Program-made: the position numbers and the translations under genes
NCBI GenBank assembly: GCA_964627035.1
Contig: CAZVKN010000010.1
Location: forward strand, 24,473-88,472
Origin: CAZVKN01 sp964627035
GTDB taxonomy: Bacteria; Electryoneota; AABM5-125-24; Hatepunaeales; Hatepunaeaceae
DNA length: 64,000 nucleotides
Direction of reading: 5' to 3'
Shown: positions 24,482 to 33,808 of the stretch, piece by piece
Layout: the number at the start of each line of letters is the position of its first letter
Position numbering within the stretch: the first letter of the stretch is position 1
The notes under the pieces: generated by a model
Database searches by the model: none
What the model was told of the DNA's origin: nothing
What the model saw: the letters and a program-made list of their open reading frames with translations, nothing else

Positions 24482-27400
24482 ATGACACGATTTACCACAT
24501 TTGCTCTATTCTTGCTTATTGCAGTCAGTTCGCAGCAGACGACAGCAAATCCCAATGCAGCATATAACGCTGCTGAGGAACACGCCACTGTTGTCTCTTC
24601 GGACGGTCAGATGATAAGCCTTGAATTTGAGTTATCCGATCTGAACAGATCAGAGGTGGAAATTAACGGTGATCCCTTCGATGCGGTCTCGGTGACCGGA
24701 GAGGGAACCACCTTTGATTACGGTCAACCTTTATTGCCTTCAGTCTCACGGTTTGTGGTCGTCCCACCGTCTGCCGGACTGGAGTTTGTGGTTCGGGCAG
24801 ATGAACCGGTTCGACAGAGAGCGGAAAATCGTCCGCTGATCTGTCAGGAAGGTGATGTCACTATCAGGTTAAACTCCATCATTGATCAGAATGGAGGAAT
24901 CTATCCGCCTGTGTTAGCGGAGATGAGCGAGCCGTTCATCATTCGCGGGGTTCGTTTGGTGAAAGTGACAACCTATCCGGTGCGGTATGACAGAAATTCC
25001 GACAACTATCTCCACTATAACAGGATAGAGACAGAGATCGTTTATACCGATGAACAGCCTGTCAACCCCGTTTACCGTCCGATCAGACGCAACCGAAGCA
25101 GAGAGTTTCTCAAGTTTATTGATGCATTGGCGATAAACGGTGATGAGGTCGGTCGCGATGACCCGGATCGTGATCGGGAACCGGAGTTTATGGGACACTA
25201 TCTGATTGCGGCGCATGAGAACTGTCTTGAGTATGTAGCACCGTTCATCGAATGGCGTCGAAAAGCCGGATACAAGGTTGACATTCTATCCATTCGTAAC
25301 AATGACGCTCGCGATGAAGGTGATGTGAAAGATTTGATACAAGATCGCTATGATGAATATCTTGACAACGGTCTTGACCCGTTTGAGTATCTGTATATAG
25401 TCGGTGACCGCTCTTCATACAACCAGGGAGGTAATCAGGAGAACGGCAACTGGGTGGTCGAATCATTTAACGGAAACACAATCTGGCCCTGGCGGGCGCG
25501 TCATGCTGATTACCTTTACGGCACTCTTGAAGGTGACGATCACTACCCCGACGTAGCCCTCTGCCGGATGATCTCCGGTGATGCAAACAGACTGAACATC
25601 GCAGTCGGTCGCACATTGGCGTATGAAGCTGAACCGAGCATGGATGATACTGATTGGTTTACACGTGGTGGAGTCTTCTCGCAGCATTGGGGAAACGGTC
25701 CCCAAAGTGCCTGGCACATTACTATTCATACTAATGCAAGATGGGGTGTCGAAGTTCTTGAGTTCTTAAACTTTGATGAAGTCAGGTTTTATGAGGATTA
25801 TAACTGGGATCAAAATGGTGGAAGAGTCGGACCGTTTGAACGTCGCCTTTTTGATGACGGTGCAAATCTTCATCTCGGTCGAGCGGAAAACTACTACTGG
25901 CGCTATAATTTTAACAATGTGGATGAAAATGTAACATTTCCGATCAGGATTGTTGTCAGCGGTCATGGTGAGTGGGCTGCTGAGAATTCCTTCCGGACTA
26001 ACCGCGGCAATCGCGATCTGATGGGACAGGTTGCCGGAACCTGCGGCTGGGGCGGTCCGCCTACGGCACCAATGAGCGCCGTATGGATGGATTTGGTCAG
26101 CGGTCATTTGCTGCACGACATGCCGTTGGGTTGGGCGAGGACATTTGCGGTAACTGATTTCGAGCGTTTCTTCCCAAATTACAATTTCGGAAATCAACCT
26201 CTATACCGTATGGTGAAGAGTGACATTGATTCGTATGGCGACCCCGGCATCAAGTATTGGAAAGGTGTGCCGCAGGAAGTGGCAGCCGATCATGATGAAA
26301 CAATCCCGCCAGATACGCGTATGGTGGATATCTATGTCTTCGATCAGGAGGAAGAGTTTGACATTCAGGGTGCGCAGGTGACACTCTATGCACCCGGTGA
26401 TATGCCTGACTTTGACGATAATGACTATGCCGATTATGATGGCTATAGGATGTGGACGACAACTTCGGATGAGAACGGCGTAGCCCGATTTGTTTTTGAC
26501 GATGGTGAGCTTGAGGCAGGCAACATCTTCGTCACCGTTACCGGCAGGGAAATCCGACCGTTCTTCAGCGAAATTGACGTCGAAAACGTTGATGCGGCAG
26601 TTGATGTGGTCTCCTACACTCTGGATCAAATTGACGGCAATGACGATGACGAGATTAACCCGTCTGAGAGCTTCAACCTCACAATCATTGCAGGAAACAT
26701 CGGTAACCGGAACAATGTTGAGGATGTCACCGCTGTAGTTACTTCGCTGTCGCCTTACGTTACTGTAGATGACAATGAGCTGTCATTTGGCAATATCGCT
26801 GCGGGTGACGAATCTGAGGCGGATGAGGATGTGGCAATCCACATTTCAGCAATCTGCCCGGACGGCAACAGCCGACCTGTCACACGTCCTGTCCTGATGA
26901 TCTCTTTTTCAGCCGGACAGCAGCGCTGGAGATCTGCTATTGAGCTGAACCCTTCAGCTCCAAACTATGAAGTGCGTAGCGTGATCGGTGGTGATGTGGT
27001 TCCGGTTGATCGTCACGATCTCGATGTCAGACTGGAAAATGTCGGATCAGCTGCAGGACCTCCGGTAACTGCCGAATTGGTGAGCATCGGAAGTGGTATC
27101 ATTAACATGGTCAATAGTGAGAGCCGCTATCCAGCCATTGCCTCAGGTCGAACTTCACTACTTCAGGGAGATGACTTCATAACGTCGGGAAATCGCATGG
27201 CAGTCCCGGGAAGCAGATCAGACATGCTGTTGATTCTGACTTCGGAGGCGGGTTTCGTTGACACCGCCTATTTTGAGCTTCAGCTTGAAGAACCGCGTGA
27301 GGATGCCCCACAAGGACCGGATACATACGGGTATTACTGTTTTGACAACAGCGATGAGGATTGGGATATAGCACCTGAGTATGACTGGGTTGAGATCAGT

Positions 27401-30400
27401 CGCAATGAACGCGACCGCGATTTCAACGGTGTTCGATGTGATTTTGAGGGACGAGGCGATCACAACTCCAACACCGGCGAGTCTCAGGTTGTAGATCTCC
27501 CATTTGAGACTCAATTTTACGGTGAAACATATGATCAGATCACCATCTGCACCAACGGTTTTATCGCAATGGGCGATCAGGAGGGTGTGACCAACTTCCA
27601 GAATTGGCCCATGGACAGATCACTTGGTGGTGGTTTGGGTATGATCGCAGCGCTATGGGATAAACTGAGATTCATTGACGATTCAGATGTTTCCTACTTT
27701 TACGACGAAGATGAGGGAAGGTTCATCGTTGAGTGGCACGAGCTAAGACATAAAGATAACGGCAACGACAATCTGACATTTGAAGTCATACTGCTTGATC
27801 GCGATGTGTGGCCCACTGAAACCGGCGATCAGATGATCCTGGTTCAATACAAGGAAGTCAGCAATTTCCGCGGATTGAACAATCGAGTGCAGGATAATCC
27901 CTATGCCTCAGTCGGAATCTGCAGTCCTTACGGCACCACCGGAATCAACTATACATGGAATAACGAGTATCCGGTGACATCAAATGCGCTGGGCGACCGA
28001 CAGGCGATCCTTTACACAACGGCTCTGTCCCTGTTCTCCGGATTACTATACGGTAATGTGACAGACGTAGCTAACGACCAGCCTCTGGAAAATGTCATCA
28101 TCAACACCGAGCACGGATACACTGCTACCACAGATGAGAACGGAAATTGGGAGATTCCGGAAGCATTGGCGGAAACAGAATTCGACATTACTGCAATCCT
28201 GGCAGGATACAACGATTCGACTCTGGTTGATCTGTTCCTTGAGGAAGATGACACCCTCGAAATAAACTTTGCTCTGCTCCATCCGGAGTTCACTCCTTCT
28301 TTTGAGGAGTATGAGACATTCATCCTGAGAGGACACTTAATTGAGGAAGACTTCAGCATCAGTAATGACGGCAACGGTCCTTTGGAATGGTCGGTAGAAA
28401 AGAGATTGGCGGACGAATTTGATGTGCCCCCATGGGAAGAAAGAGTAAATCATCAGGTTGGTGAGGAAGTCGAAAATACTCGTATTAAGGGTGCTATATT
28501 CGTAGATGACAAATTCTATGTCTCAGGCGGCGGAACCAGTGCGCGTGATGACAATTTCATCTACATCCTGGATCGCCAAGGGAATGTAGAGGATCAATTC
28601 CCGCAGCTTGGTGACAGCCGTTACGGCATGGGCGACCTCGCATGGGATGGTGAACTTCTGTGGGGTGGTGAAGGAGAAATGATTTACGGTATGAATCTCG
28701 AGGGTGAGGAGGTCATTTCGTTTGAGAGCCCATATAATCCGACCCAAAATCTTGCCTGGGACACAGACCGCGAGATTCTATGGCTTTCAGGCAAGACAAC
28801 CAGATCAATTTTCGGATTCGACAGAGACGGTAATCCGGTTGACACATTAGATCGTCCCGGAAACGGGATTACAACCTACGGTCTGTCATATTATCCCGAA
28901 GACCGTGAGTTCCCGCTATATTTCAACACAAAACGCTCGCGTGATACTCGTCCTTGGGTGTACAAGATGAACACGGAGACCGGCGACACGCAACTGGTGA
29001 CGATCCTCGAACCTGAAGACATTACAACCCCTGAAGGCTCATTCATTACCAACACGTATGATGTGTACAGTTGGGTCTATATGGGTATCGCAAACGTAAG
29101 CGGTAATGACGGTGGAGACCGCTTGATTATCTGGCAGATAGATACCAGGAAAGATTGGTTCGCTCTCGATCCCAATGATGGGGGAGTGCTGGCACCTGAT
29201 GGACAGCAGGATTTCGTTTTAACCCTAAATGCGGAGGGTCTGCCCGCAGTTGTTTTCGACGGCTTCTTCGATTTTGTGCATAACGCCTCCGGAGGTCACA
29301 CCGTGATTCCAATCTCAATGGAGGTTCAGGTCGGAGCCGGTGAACCGGCTCGGCGAACACTCCATCTGCAGGAAGGCTGGAACATGGTATCGTTGAATAT
29401 CGAGCCGAATGAAGAGGACATCCCGACTATAACGGAGCCGTTGGTTGAAGCAAATCAGTTGATCCTGATGAAAAATGGTGTTGGTCAATTCTACCGACCT
29501 GAAGAAGACTTTAACAACATACCGGGTTGGGACTTCTCAGACGGCTATAAGATGTATATGGCAGAAGCTGTAGATTTTATGGTTCAGGGTGTGGTAGTAC
29601 TGCACGATGATCCCATTGATCTGGAAGACGGTTGGAATCTGAAGTCATACTATCCTTTGGAACCGCTGGCTCCTGCGCTTGCATTGGACAACATCCTCGA
29701 CGAATTAATCATCGTCAAAGACGGGTCAGGTAATTTCTATCTGCCTGATTTTGACTTCGACAATATCGGCGAGATGATGCCGGAAAGCGGCTACCAGTTC
29801 AAAGTTTCTGAGGATGTCGAACTGATTTACAATGTTGAAAATCGTGTGGCGATGACACCACGACGGATTCCGGCGTCACCGTCACATTTTGTAAGTTTCG
29901 TTAGCACCGGGTCAAACATGAGTCTGCTTGCAATCGGCGATCAATCGCAAAACGGTTGGGAACTTGGCGCATTCAATGCAGACGGTGATCTAATCGGAGC
30001 CGGTAGATTTGACGCAGCCGGAAAGTGTGGTCTTGCTCTTTGGGGTGATGATCCTTCAACAGCGGAAATCGAGGGCATCATCAACGGATCACCTTTATCA
30101 TTCCGCATCTGGGATGGTGAGAATGAGATGCTCGCATTACTGCAGCCTGTCAAAGGTGAACCGGTTTATCGCACAGACGAACTGTTCATAGGAAATGTTA
30201 CCGTAAGCGGAGATGCTCCCATAGAGTTTGGCTTGCAGAAAAGCTATCCGAATCCGACCAACGGTCCGATGAGAATCACTTATGGATTGGAGGAAGCGGG
30301 AAGAGTTACGCTCAAGCTTTTCGACCTTGTCGGACGTGAGATTGCCACGCTTGTTGACGAATCCTCGAAGGCGGGTTATCATGAAGTCATTTGGGAAACC

Positions 30401-30484
30401 GACAGTTTCCCGTCTGGATTATACCTGATCCGACTCGAAACCGTAGGGGAAAACAGCGCGAGAAAGGTCGCTGTTGTTAAGTAA
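24482..30484 (+). CDS. Gingipain-like (peptidase C25) giant secreted protein with type IX sorting domain, paralogue
   Basis: The 2000-residue paralogue of the preceding protein has the same domain order. A signal peptide (about 1-22) and propeptide region precede a C25 domain (about 235-600) with catalytic candidates H495 (VVSGHGEW) and C521 (AGTCGWGG), so the GHG motif is intact here. Then come an acidic Ig-like segment (DGNDDDEINPSESF), a PFETQFYGE...CTNGF domain, a carboxypeptidase-regulatory-like domain (GLLYGNVTDVANDQPLENV), a propeller-like region, twin GWN...FYRP modules, a WGDDPST module and the sorting domain (SYPNPTNGPMRITYGL ... PSGLYLIRLETVG). It probably acts outside the cell as a cysteine protease and/or surface-processing enzyme. 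Its substrate is unknown. Confidence 0.85.
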   Translation: MTRFTTFALFLLIAVSSQQTTANPNAAYNAAEEHATVVSSDGQMISLEFELSDLNRSEVEINGDPFDAVSVTGEGTTFDYGQPLLPSVSRFVVVPPSAGLEFVVRADEPVRQRAENRPLICQEGDVTIRLNSIIDQNGGIYPPVLAEMSEPFIIRGVRLVKVTTYPVRYDRNSDNYLHYNRIETEIVYTDEQPVNPVYRPIRRNRSREFLKFIDALAINGDEVGRDDPDRDREPEFMGHYLIAAHENCLEYVAPFIEWRRKAGYKVDILSIRNNDARDEGDVKDLIQDRYDEYLDNGLDPFEYLYIVGDRSSYNQGGNQENGNWVVESFNGNTIWPWRARHADYLYGTLEGDDHYPDVALCRMISGDANRLNIAVGRTLAYEAEPSMDDTDWFTRGGVFSQHWGNGPQSAWHITIHTNARWGVEVLEFLNFDEVRFYEDYNWDQNGGRVGPFERRLFDDGANLHLGRAENYYWRYNFNNVDENVTFPIRIVVSGHGEWAAENSFRTNRGNRDLMGQVAGTCGWGGPPTAPMSAVWMDLVSGHLLHDMPLGWARTFAVTDFERFFPNYNFGNQPLYRMVKSDIDSYGDPGIKYWKGVPQEVAADHDETIPPDTRMVDIYVFDQEEEFDIQGAQVTLYAPGDMPDFDDNDYADYDGYRMWTTTSDENGVARFVFDDGELEAGNIFVTVTGREIRPFFSEIDVENVDAAVDVVSYTLDQIDGNDDDEINPSESFNLTIIAGNIGNRNNVEDVTAVVTSLSPYVTVDDNELSFGNIAAGDESEADEDVAIHISAICPDGNSRPVTRPVLMISFSAGQQRWRSAIELNPSAPNYEVRSVIGGDVVPVDRHDLDVRLENVGSAAGPPVTAELVSIGSGIINMVNSESRYPAIASGRTSLLQGDDFITSGNRMAVPGSRSDMLLILTSEAGFVDTAYFELQLEEPREDAPQGPDTYGYYCFDNSDEDWDIAPEYDWVEISRNERDRDFNGVRCDFEGRGDHNSNTGESQVVDLPFETQFYGETYDQITICTNGFIAMGDQEGVTNFQNWPMDRSLGGGLGMIAALWDKLRFIDDSDVSYFYDEDEGRFIVEWHELRHKDNGNDNLTFEVILLDRDVWPTETGDQMILVQYKEVSNFRGLNNRVQDNPYASVGICSPYGTTGINYTWNNEYPVTSNALGDRQAILYTTALSLFSGLLYGNVTDVANDQPLENVIINTEHGYTATTDENGNWEIPEALAETEFDITAILAGYNDSTLVDLFLEEDDTLEINFALLHPEFTPSFEEYETFILRGHLIEEDFSISNDGNGPLEWSVEKRLADEFDVPPWEERVNHQVGEEVENTRIKGAIFVDDKFYVSGGGTSARDDNFIYILDRQGNVEDQFPQLGDSRYGMGDLAWDGELLWGGEGEMIYGMNLEGEEVISFESPYNPTQNLAWDTDREILWLSGKTTRSIFGFDRDGNPVDTLDRPGNGITTYGLSYYPEDREFPLYFNTKRSRDTRPWVYKMNTETGDTQLVTILEPEDITTPEGSFITNTYDVYSWVYMGIANVSGNDGGDRLIIWQIDTRKDWFALDPNDGGVLAPDGQQDFVLTLNAEGLPAVVFDGFFDFVHNASGGHTVIPISMEVQVGAGEPARRTLHLQEGWNMVSLNIEPNEEDIPTITEPLVEANQLILMKNGVGQFYRPEEDFNNIPGWDFSDGYKMYMAEAVDFMVQGVVVLHDDPIDLEDGWNLKSYYPLEPLAPALALDNILDELIIVKDGSGNFYLPDFDFDNIGEMMPESGYQFKVSEDVELIYNVENRVAMTPRRIPASPSHFVSFVSTGSNMSLLAIGDQSQNGWELGAFNADGDLIGAGRFDAAGKCGLALWGDDPSTAEIEGIINGSPLSFRIWDGENEMLALLQPVKGEPVYRTDELFIGNVTVSGDAPIEFGLQKSYPNPTNGPMRITYGLEEAGRVTLKLFDLVGREIATLVDESSKAGYHEVIWETDSFPSGLYLIRLETVGENSARKVAVVK

Positions 30485-30648
30485 GTGAGGAGAGAAAGGA
30501 GGAGCATTGACATTCCTGTCCATGCTGTGCTGACAAGAATATCAGCACTCCCCGTTTCATCTGCTGTGCGTCAAGTTGATCCCCGGCTTCGGAGATCCGG
30601 AAATTACAGACTTGGTCTGATTTTGTAATCGGAATCTCGCAACTAATG

Positions 30649-30690
30649 CAATAGAGTGAATAATCGTTTGATTTTTCACTCTATTGTTTT
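30649..30690 (+). terminator. Rho-independent-type terminator after the second C25-like gene
   Basis: A perfect 12-base stem (CAATAGAGTGAA 30649-30660 with TTCACTCTATTG 30675-30686) has a 14-base loop and is followed by TTTTATCTTT. It lies about 165 bases after the stop and 85 before the next gene. The stem is AT-rich. Confidence 0.6.
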
Positions 30691-30774
30691 ATCTTTACAT
30701 CGTACCAATTGCGGTGAGCTGAAGAAAATTCCACTTTTGATATACAATTAAATTACAGAATAGCAGGAGTTATT

Positions 30775-31866
30775 ATGCGACAGTTATTTACAATCTTACT
30801 GGTTGTCGGTCTGGTCTTCGCAATAGCGAGCCAATCCAGTGCTTTTGACTTCGAAGAAGAAGTTAAGAAGTTAGCCGCAGAGAATGCCGAAGGCTATCTT
30901 GGACCTTTCCCGACCGCTTTCGGTACGGTGATGAATTCCGGTCTGTACCATTCAGCCAATACTCATCGCTTCTTTCCTATTCCAGGATTCGATGTGATGG
31001 TTAAGTTCAGCATGGTTCAAGTATCTGATGAAGATCTGACCTATGAATTTATGGTCGGTGATTCTTTAGTGCTTGATGTTAGTGATTTTGCAGGATTTGG
31101 TGTAAATGAGCTTGTTCTGAACCCGGAGATTTTATATCCAAATCGTGAAACACCTACACTATTTGGCTCTTCTTCAGCAGAGGCACTCACATCTGATGTT
31201 GATGATTTAGCTGCTGCTTTATTAGACGCTGGAGTTGATGCAGCGGTTGTGAACGCCTTGCGTCTGTCAGGGGATCTGGATACACTTGCTAGCGACATAC
31301 CTGATTTACCTATGGCTCCTGGTTCAGGGCTGGATATGTTACCAATGGTTATGCCGCAGGTTTCGCTTGGTTTACCGATGAACAGTGAAATTATGCTTCG
31401 CTATGCTCCTCCTGTTGAAGTTCCAAAGATTGGCGGTGAAGCTTCATTTCTCGGTATCGGTTTAAAACACAGCATTTCGCAGTACATCCCGGTTCCAGGT
31501 TTATTGATCCCTGATGTTACAGTTCAGTATGTATGGCAACAACTTAAGGTCGGTGACCTTATCGAATCTACTCATACAGCCTTTAACATTCATGCTTCCT
31601 ATGGTCTAAATCTGATTGTTTTCAGCATAACGCCATATATCGGCTTTGGTATGGAAACTTCCAACATCAAAGTAGAGTATGAGTTGGATAAACCAGGGCA
31701 TCCGCTACATGGAGCACCTATTTCCTTTGATCTTGACGGCAACAATAAATCCCGCATAACAGGCGGCGTAAGACTTGGTTTGCCTATTCCTTTCTTGAAA
31801 GTTACTGCTGATTACTCAATTGGCGAGTACACTGCAGCTACACTCGGAGTTGGAATATCTTTCTAA
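30775..31866 (+). CDS. DUF6588-like outer-membrane protein
   Basis: The 363-residue protein has a signal peptide (about 1-23, ending SQSSAFD). It begins with the pattern FEEEVKKLAAENAEGYLGPFPTAFG...NSGLYHSANTHR that I associate with DUF6588 proteins of Bacteroidota and relatives. The rest alternates short beta-rich segments and glycine turns and ends in SIGEYTAATLGVGISF, a terminal aromatic beta strand typical of outer-membrane barrels. The function of the family is unknown. AGGAG precedes the ATG, and hairpins on both sides suggest a monocistronic transcript. Confidence 0.68.
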   Translation: MRQLFTILLVVGLVFAIASQSSAFDFEEEVKKLAAENAEGYLGPFPTAFGTVMNSGLYHSANTHRFFPIPGFDVMVKFSMVQVSDEDLTYEFMVGDSLVLDVSDFAGFGVNELVLNPEILYPNRETPTLFGSSSAEALTSDVDDLAAALLDAGVDAAVVNALRLSGDLDTLASDIPDLPMAPGSGLDMLPMVMPQVSLGLPMNSEIMLRYAPPVEVPKIGGEASFLGIGLKHSISQYIPVPGLLIPDVTVQYVWQQLKVGDLIESTHTAFNIHASYGLNLIVFSITPYIGFGMETSNIKVEYELDKPGHPLHGAPISFDLDGNNKSRITGGVRLGLPIPFLKVTADYSIGEYTAATLGVGISF

Positions 31867-31892
31867 TGCTTCGATAAATCGGTTTTGAAACC

Positions 31893-31935
31893 AAAGATTG
31901 CTCCGCTATATAGTGAGCGGAGCAATCTTTTAATA
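31893..31935 (+). terminator. Strong hairpin terminator
   Basis: A perfect 15-base stem (AAAGATTGCTCCGCT at 31893-31907 with AGCGGAGCAATCTTT at 31916-31930) with an 8-base loop begins 27 bases after the DUF6588-like stop. The following tract is TTAATATAAT. Confidence 0.8.
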
Positions 31936-32053
31936 TAATATTGGTTCAGAGTTCTAGCTTTAACCTGTGTATAGCGTAGAGAAAACACGCTAAATAGTGA
32001 ACTCTGAATTTTTAACTGACTGTTATGAAAACAAGAGGTAACTTGAACCAAAC

Positions 32054-32983
32054 ATGATTGAAATTAGCAATCTAACTAAAAACTACGGTGATCAAGCTGC
32101 GGTTGATGATATCTCCTTCAAGGTAAAAAAAGGAGAGATCCTCGGCTTTCTCGGTCCTAACGGAGCGGGTAAAAGTACTACAATGAAGGTCATCACCTGC
32201 TACATGCCTCCTACCTCCGGAGAAGTGACTGTGGATGGGATGTCAGTTCAGGATCACTCGCTGGAGATCCGGCAGATGATCGGATACTTGCCCGAGCAGA
32301 ATCCGCTTTATCCTGACATGAATGTAATTGACTTTCTCACCTATATCGCAGAACTGCGCAACATCCCGAAAGAACAGCACTCTGCAAGAGTCAGTAAAGT
32401 GATTGACATCTGTGCTCTTGGAGACATGCTGCATAAAGACATAGGTCAGCTATCCAAAGGATACAAGCAGCGCGTCGGATTGGCACAAGCGATGATCCAT
32501 GATCCTGAGATATTGATCCTCGACGAACCGACAATCGGACTTGATCCAAATCAAGTGGTTGATATCCGCAATCTCATCAAAGAGTTGGGGCAGGAAAAAA
32601 CTGTCATCCTCTCAACTCATATTATGCGTGAGGTGGAGGCTACGTGTGACCGGGCGATAATAATCCATGAAGGCAGTATCGTAGCTGACGGACCCTTGTC
32701 TGAACTGCGTCACGACATCGCCGGGAAAGAGACGATCAACTTGGAACTGCTTGTTGAGGACAACGGAGTCGTCGAACAACTCAGCGGCTTGGAATGCATC
32801 GAGGAAGTCAAAGAGGTGCATCCCGATAAGGCAACCGGACGCAACTTCAAGTTGATTTCCGCACCCGGAACCGACGCCCGCAGTGATGTGTTCAAAAAGG
32901 CTGTCGCTGCCAATTGGGTTATCATTGGAATGTCTCGCGAAGTACGTAGCCTCGAAGAAGTATTCCATAAATTGACAAATTAG
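32054..32983 (+). CDS. ABC transporter ATP-binding protein (GldA/ABC-2 type)
   Basis: The 309-residue ATPase has Walker A at 34-42 (GPNGAGKST), signature LSKGYKQRV near 134, Walker B ILILDEPTIGLDP near 153-165 and an H-loop in VILSTHIMREV. The 90-residue tail after the ATPase core is typical of GldA-like proteins. With the permease, GldG-like and DUF4340 proteins that follow, it forms the four-gene cassette widely found in FCB and other bacteria. In gliding Bacteroidota, GldA/F/G belong to the gliding machinery, but in most genomes the transported substrate is unknown. Confidence 0.88.
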   Translation: MIEISNLTKNYGDQAAVDDISFKVKKGEILGFLGPNGAGKSTTMKVITCYMPPTSGEVTVDGMSVQDHSLEIRQMIGYLPEQNPLYPDMNVIDFLTYIAELRNIPKEQHSARVSKVIDICALGDMLHKDIGQLSKGYKQRVGLAQAMIHDPEILILDEPTIGLDPNQVVDIRNLIKELGQEKTVILSTHIMREVEATCDRAIIIHEGSIVADGPLSELRHDIAGKETINLELLVEDNGVVEQLSGLECIEEVKEVHPDKATGRNFKLISAPGTDARSDVFKKAVAANWVIIGMSREVRSLEEVFHKLTN

Positions 32984-33078
32984 AAGTGAAAAAGTAAGAA
33001 AGTTGGAAAGTAAGAAAGGAACATAACCTTCTTACATACAAACTTTTTTACTTTCTCTCCTTCTCACTTTCTTACTAT
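32982..33078. repeat. Nested inverted repeats between the ABC ATPase and permease genes
   Basis: A long imperfect palindrome fills the spacer. AAGTGAAAAAGTAAGAAAGT (from about 32984) pairs with ACTTTCTCTCCTTCTCACTT (to about 33069), and an inner hairpin GTAAGAAAGG/CCTTCTTAC lies at about 33010-33035. It may tune the ratio of the two products or stabilise the transcript. Confidence 0.5.
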
Positions 33079-33091
33079 AAAGGAAACATGT

Positions 33092-33802
33092 ATGAATAGT
33101 GTTTGGTCTATATTCAAGCGAGAATTGAGATCATATTTTGATTCACCGATGGCGTATGTTGTCATCATTGTATTTTTGCTCTTGACCGGATGGTTTTTTA
33201 CCAGCAATTTTTTCGTTGCCGGTCAGGCAGACCTGCGTGTGATCTTTGGAATTATCCCATTCGTATTCCTGTTCATCACACCAGCCATCACCATGAGACT
33301 GATCTCGGAAGAACGGAAAACCGGTACAATGGAGCTGCTGGTAACACTGCCGATCACCGATTGGTCTATCATAATCGGCAAATATCTCGCTTCAGTCGCT
33401 CTGCTTTTTGCGATGATCCTCCCTACAATCGTGTATGCCATCACCGTGTCTCTACTCGGTGATATGGATGGAGGTCCTGCAATCGGAGGATATGTCGGTT
33501 TACTCCTAATGGGAGCCGCTTATCTCGCAGTAGGTACATTCGGCTCAAGTTTGACGGATAATCAGGTAGTGGCGTTCATCGTAAGCTGGATTTTGGTATT
33601 TATTTTCTTTTTACTGGATAAAATACTTTTCTTCCTGCCGAACTGGATGGTGTCGTTTGTGGAATACCTGTCCATCGAATACCATTTCCAGAATATCTCT
33701 CGTGGAGTGATTGACACACGTGATTTGATCTATTATTTGTCATTAATAGCTTTTGCGCTGTTTCTGGCAGTTCGTTCAATGTCTGCACGACGCTTAAGCT
33801 AA
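33092..33802 (+). CDS. ABC-2-type permease (GldF-like)
   Basis: The 236-residue protein has six hydrophobic segments, the standard ABC-2 permease layout. The conserved segments are RELRSYFDSPMAYV at the N-terminus and MRLISEERKTGTMELLVTLPITDWSIIIGKY between TM2 and TM3, the hallmark of GldF-like permeases. It partners the upstream ATPase. The next gene starts six bases after its stop. Confidence 0.87.
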   Translation: MNSVWSIFKRELRSYFDSPMAYVVIIVFLLLTGWFFTSNFFVAGQADLRVIFGIIPFVFLFITPAITMRLISEERKTGTMELLVTLPITDWSIIIGKYLASVALLFAMILPTIVYAITVSLLGDMDGGPAIGGYVGLLLMGAAYLAVGTFGSSLTDNQVVAFIVSWILVFIFFLLDKILFFLPNWMVSFVEYLSIEYHFQNISRGVIDTRDLIYYLSLIAFALFLAVRSMSARRLS

Positions 33803-33808
33803 GAGGTA

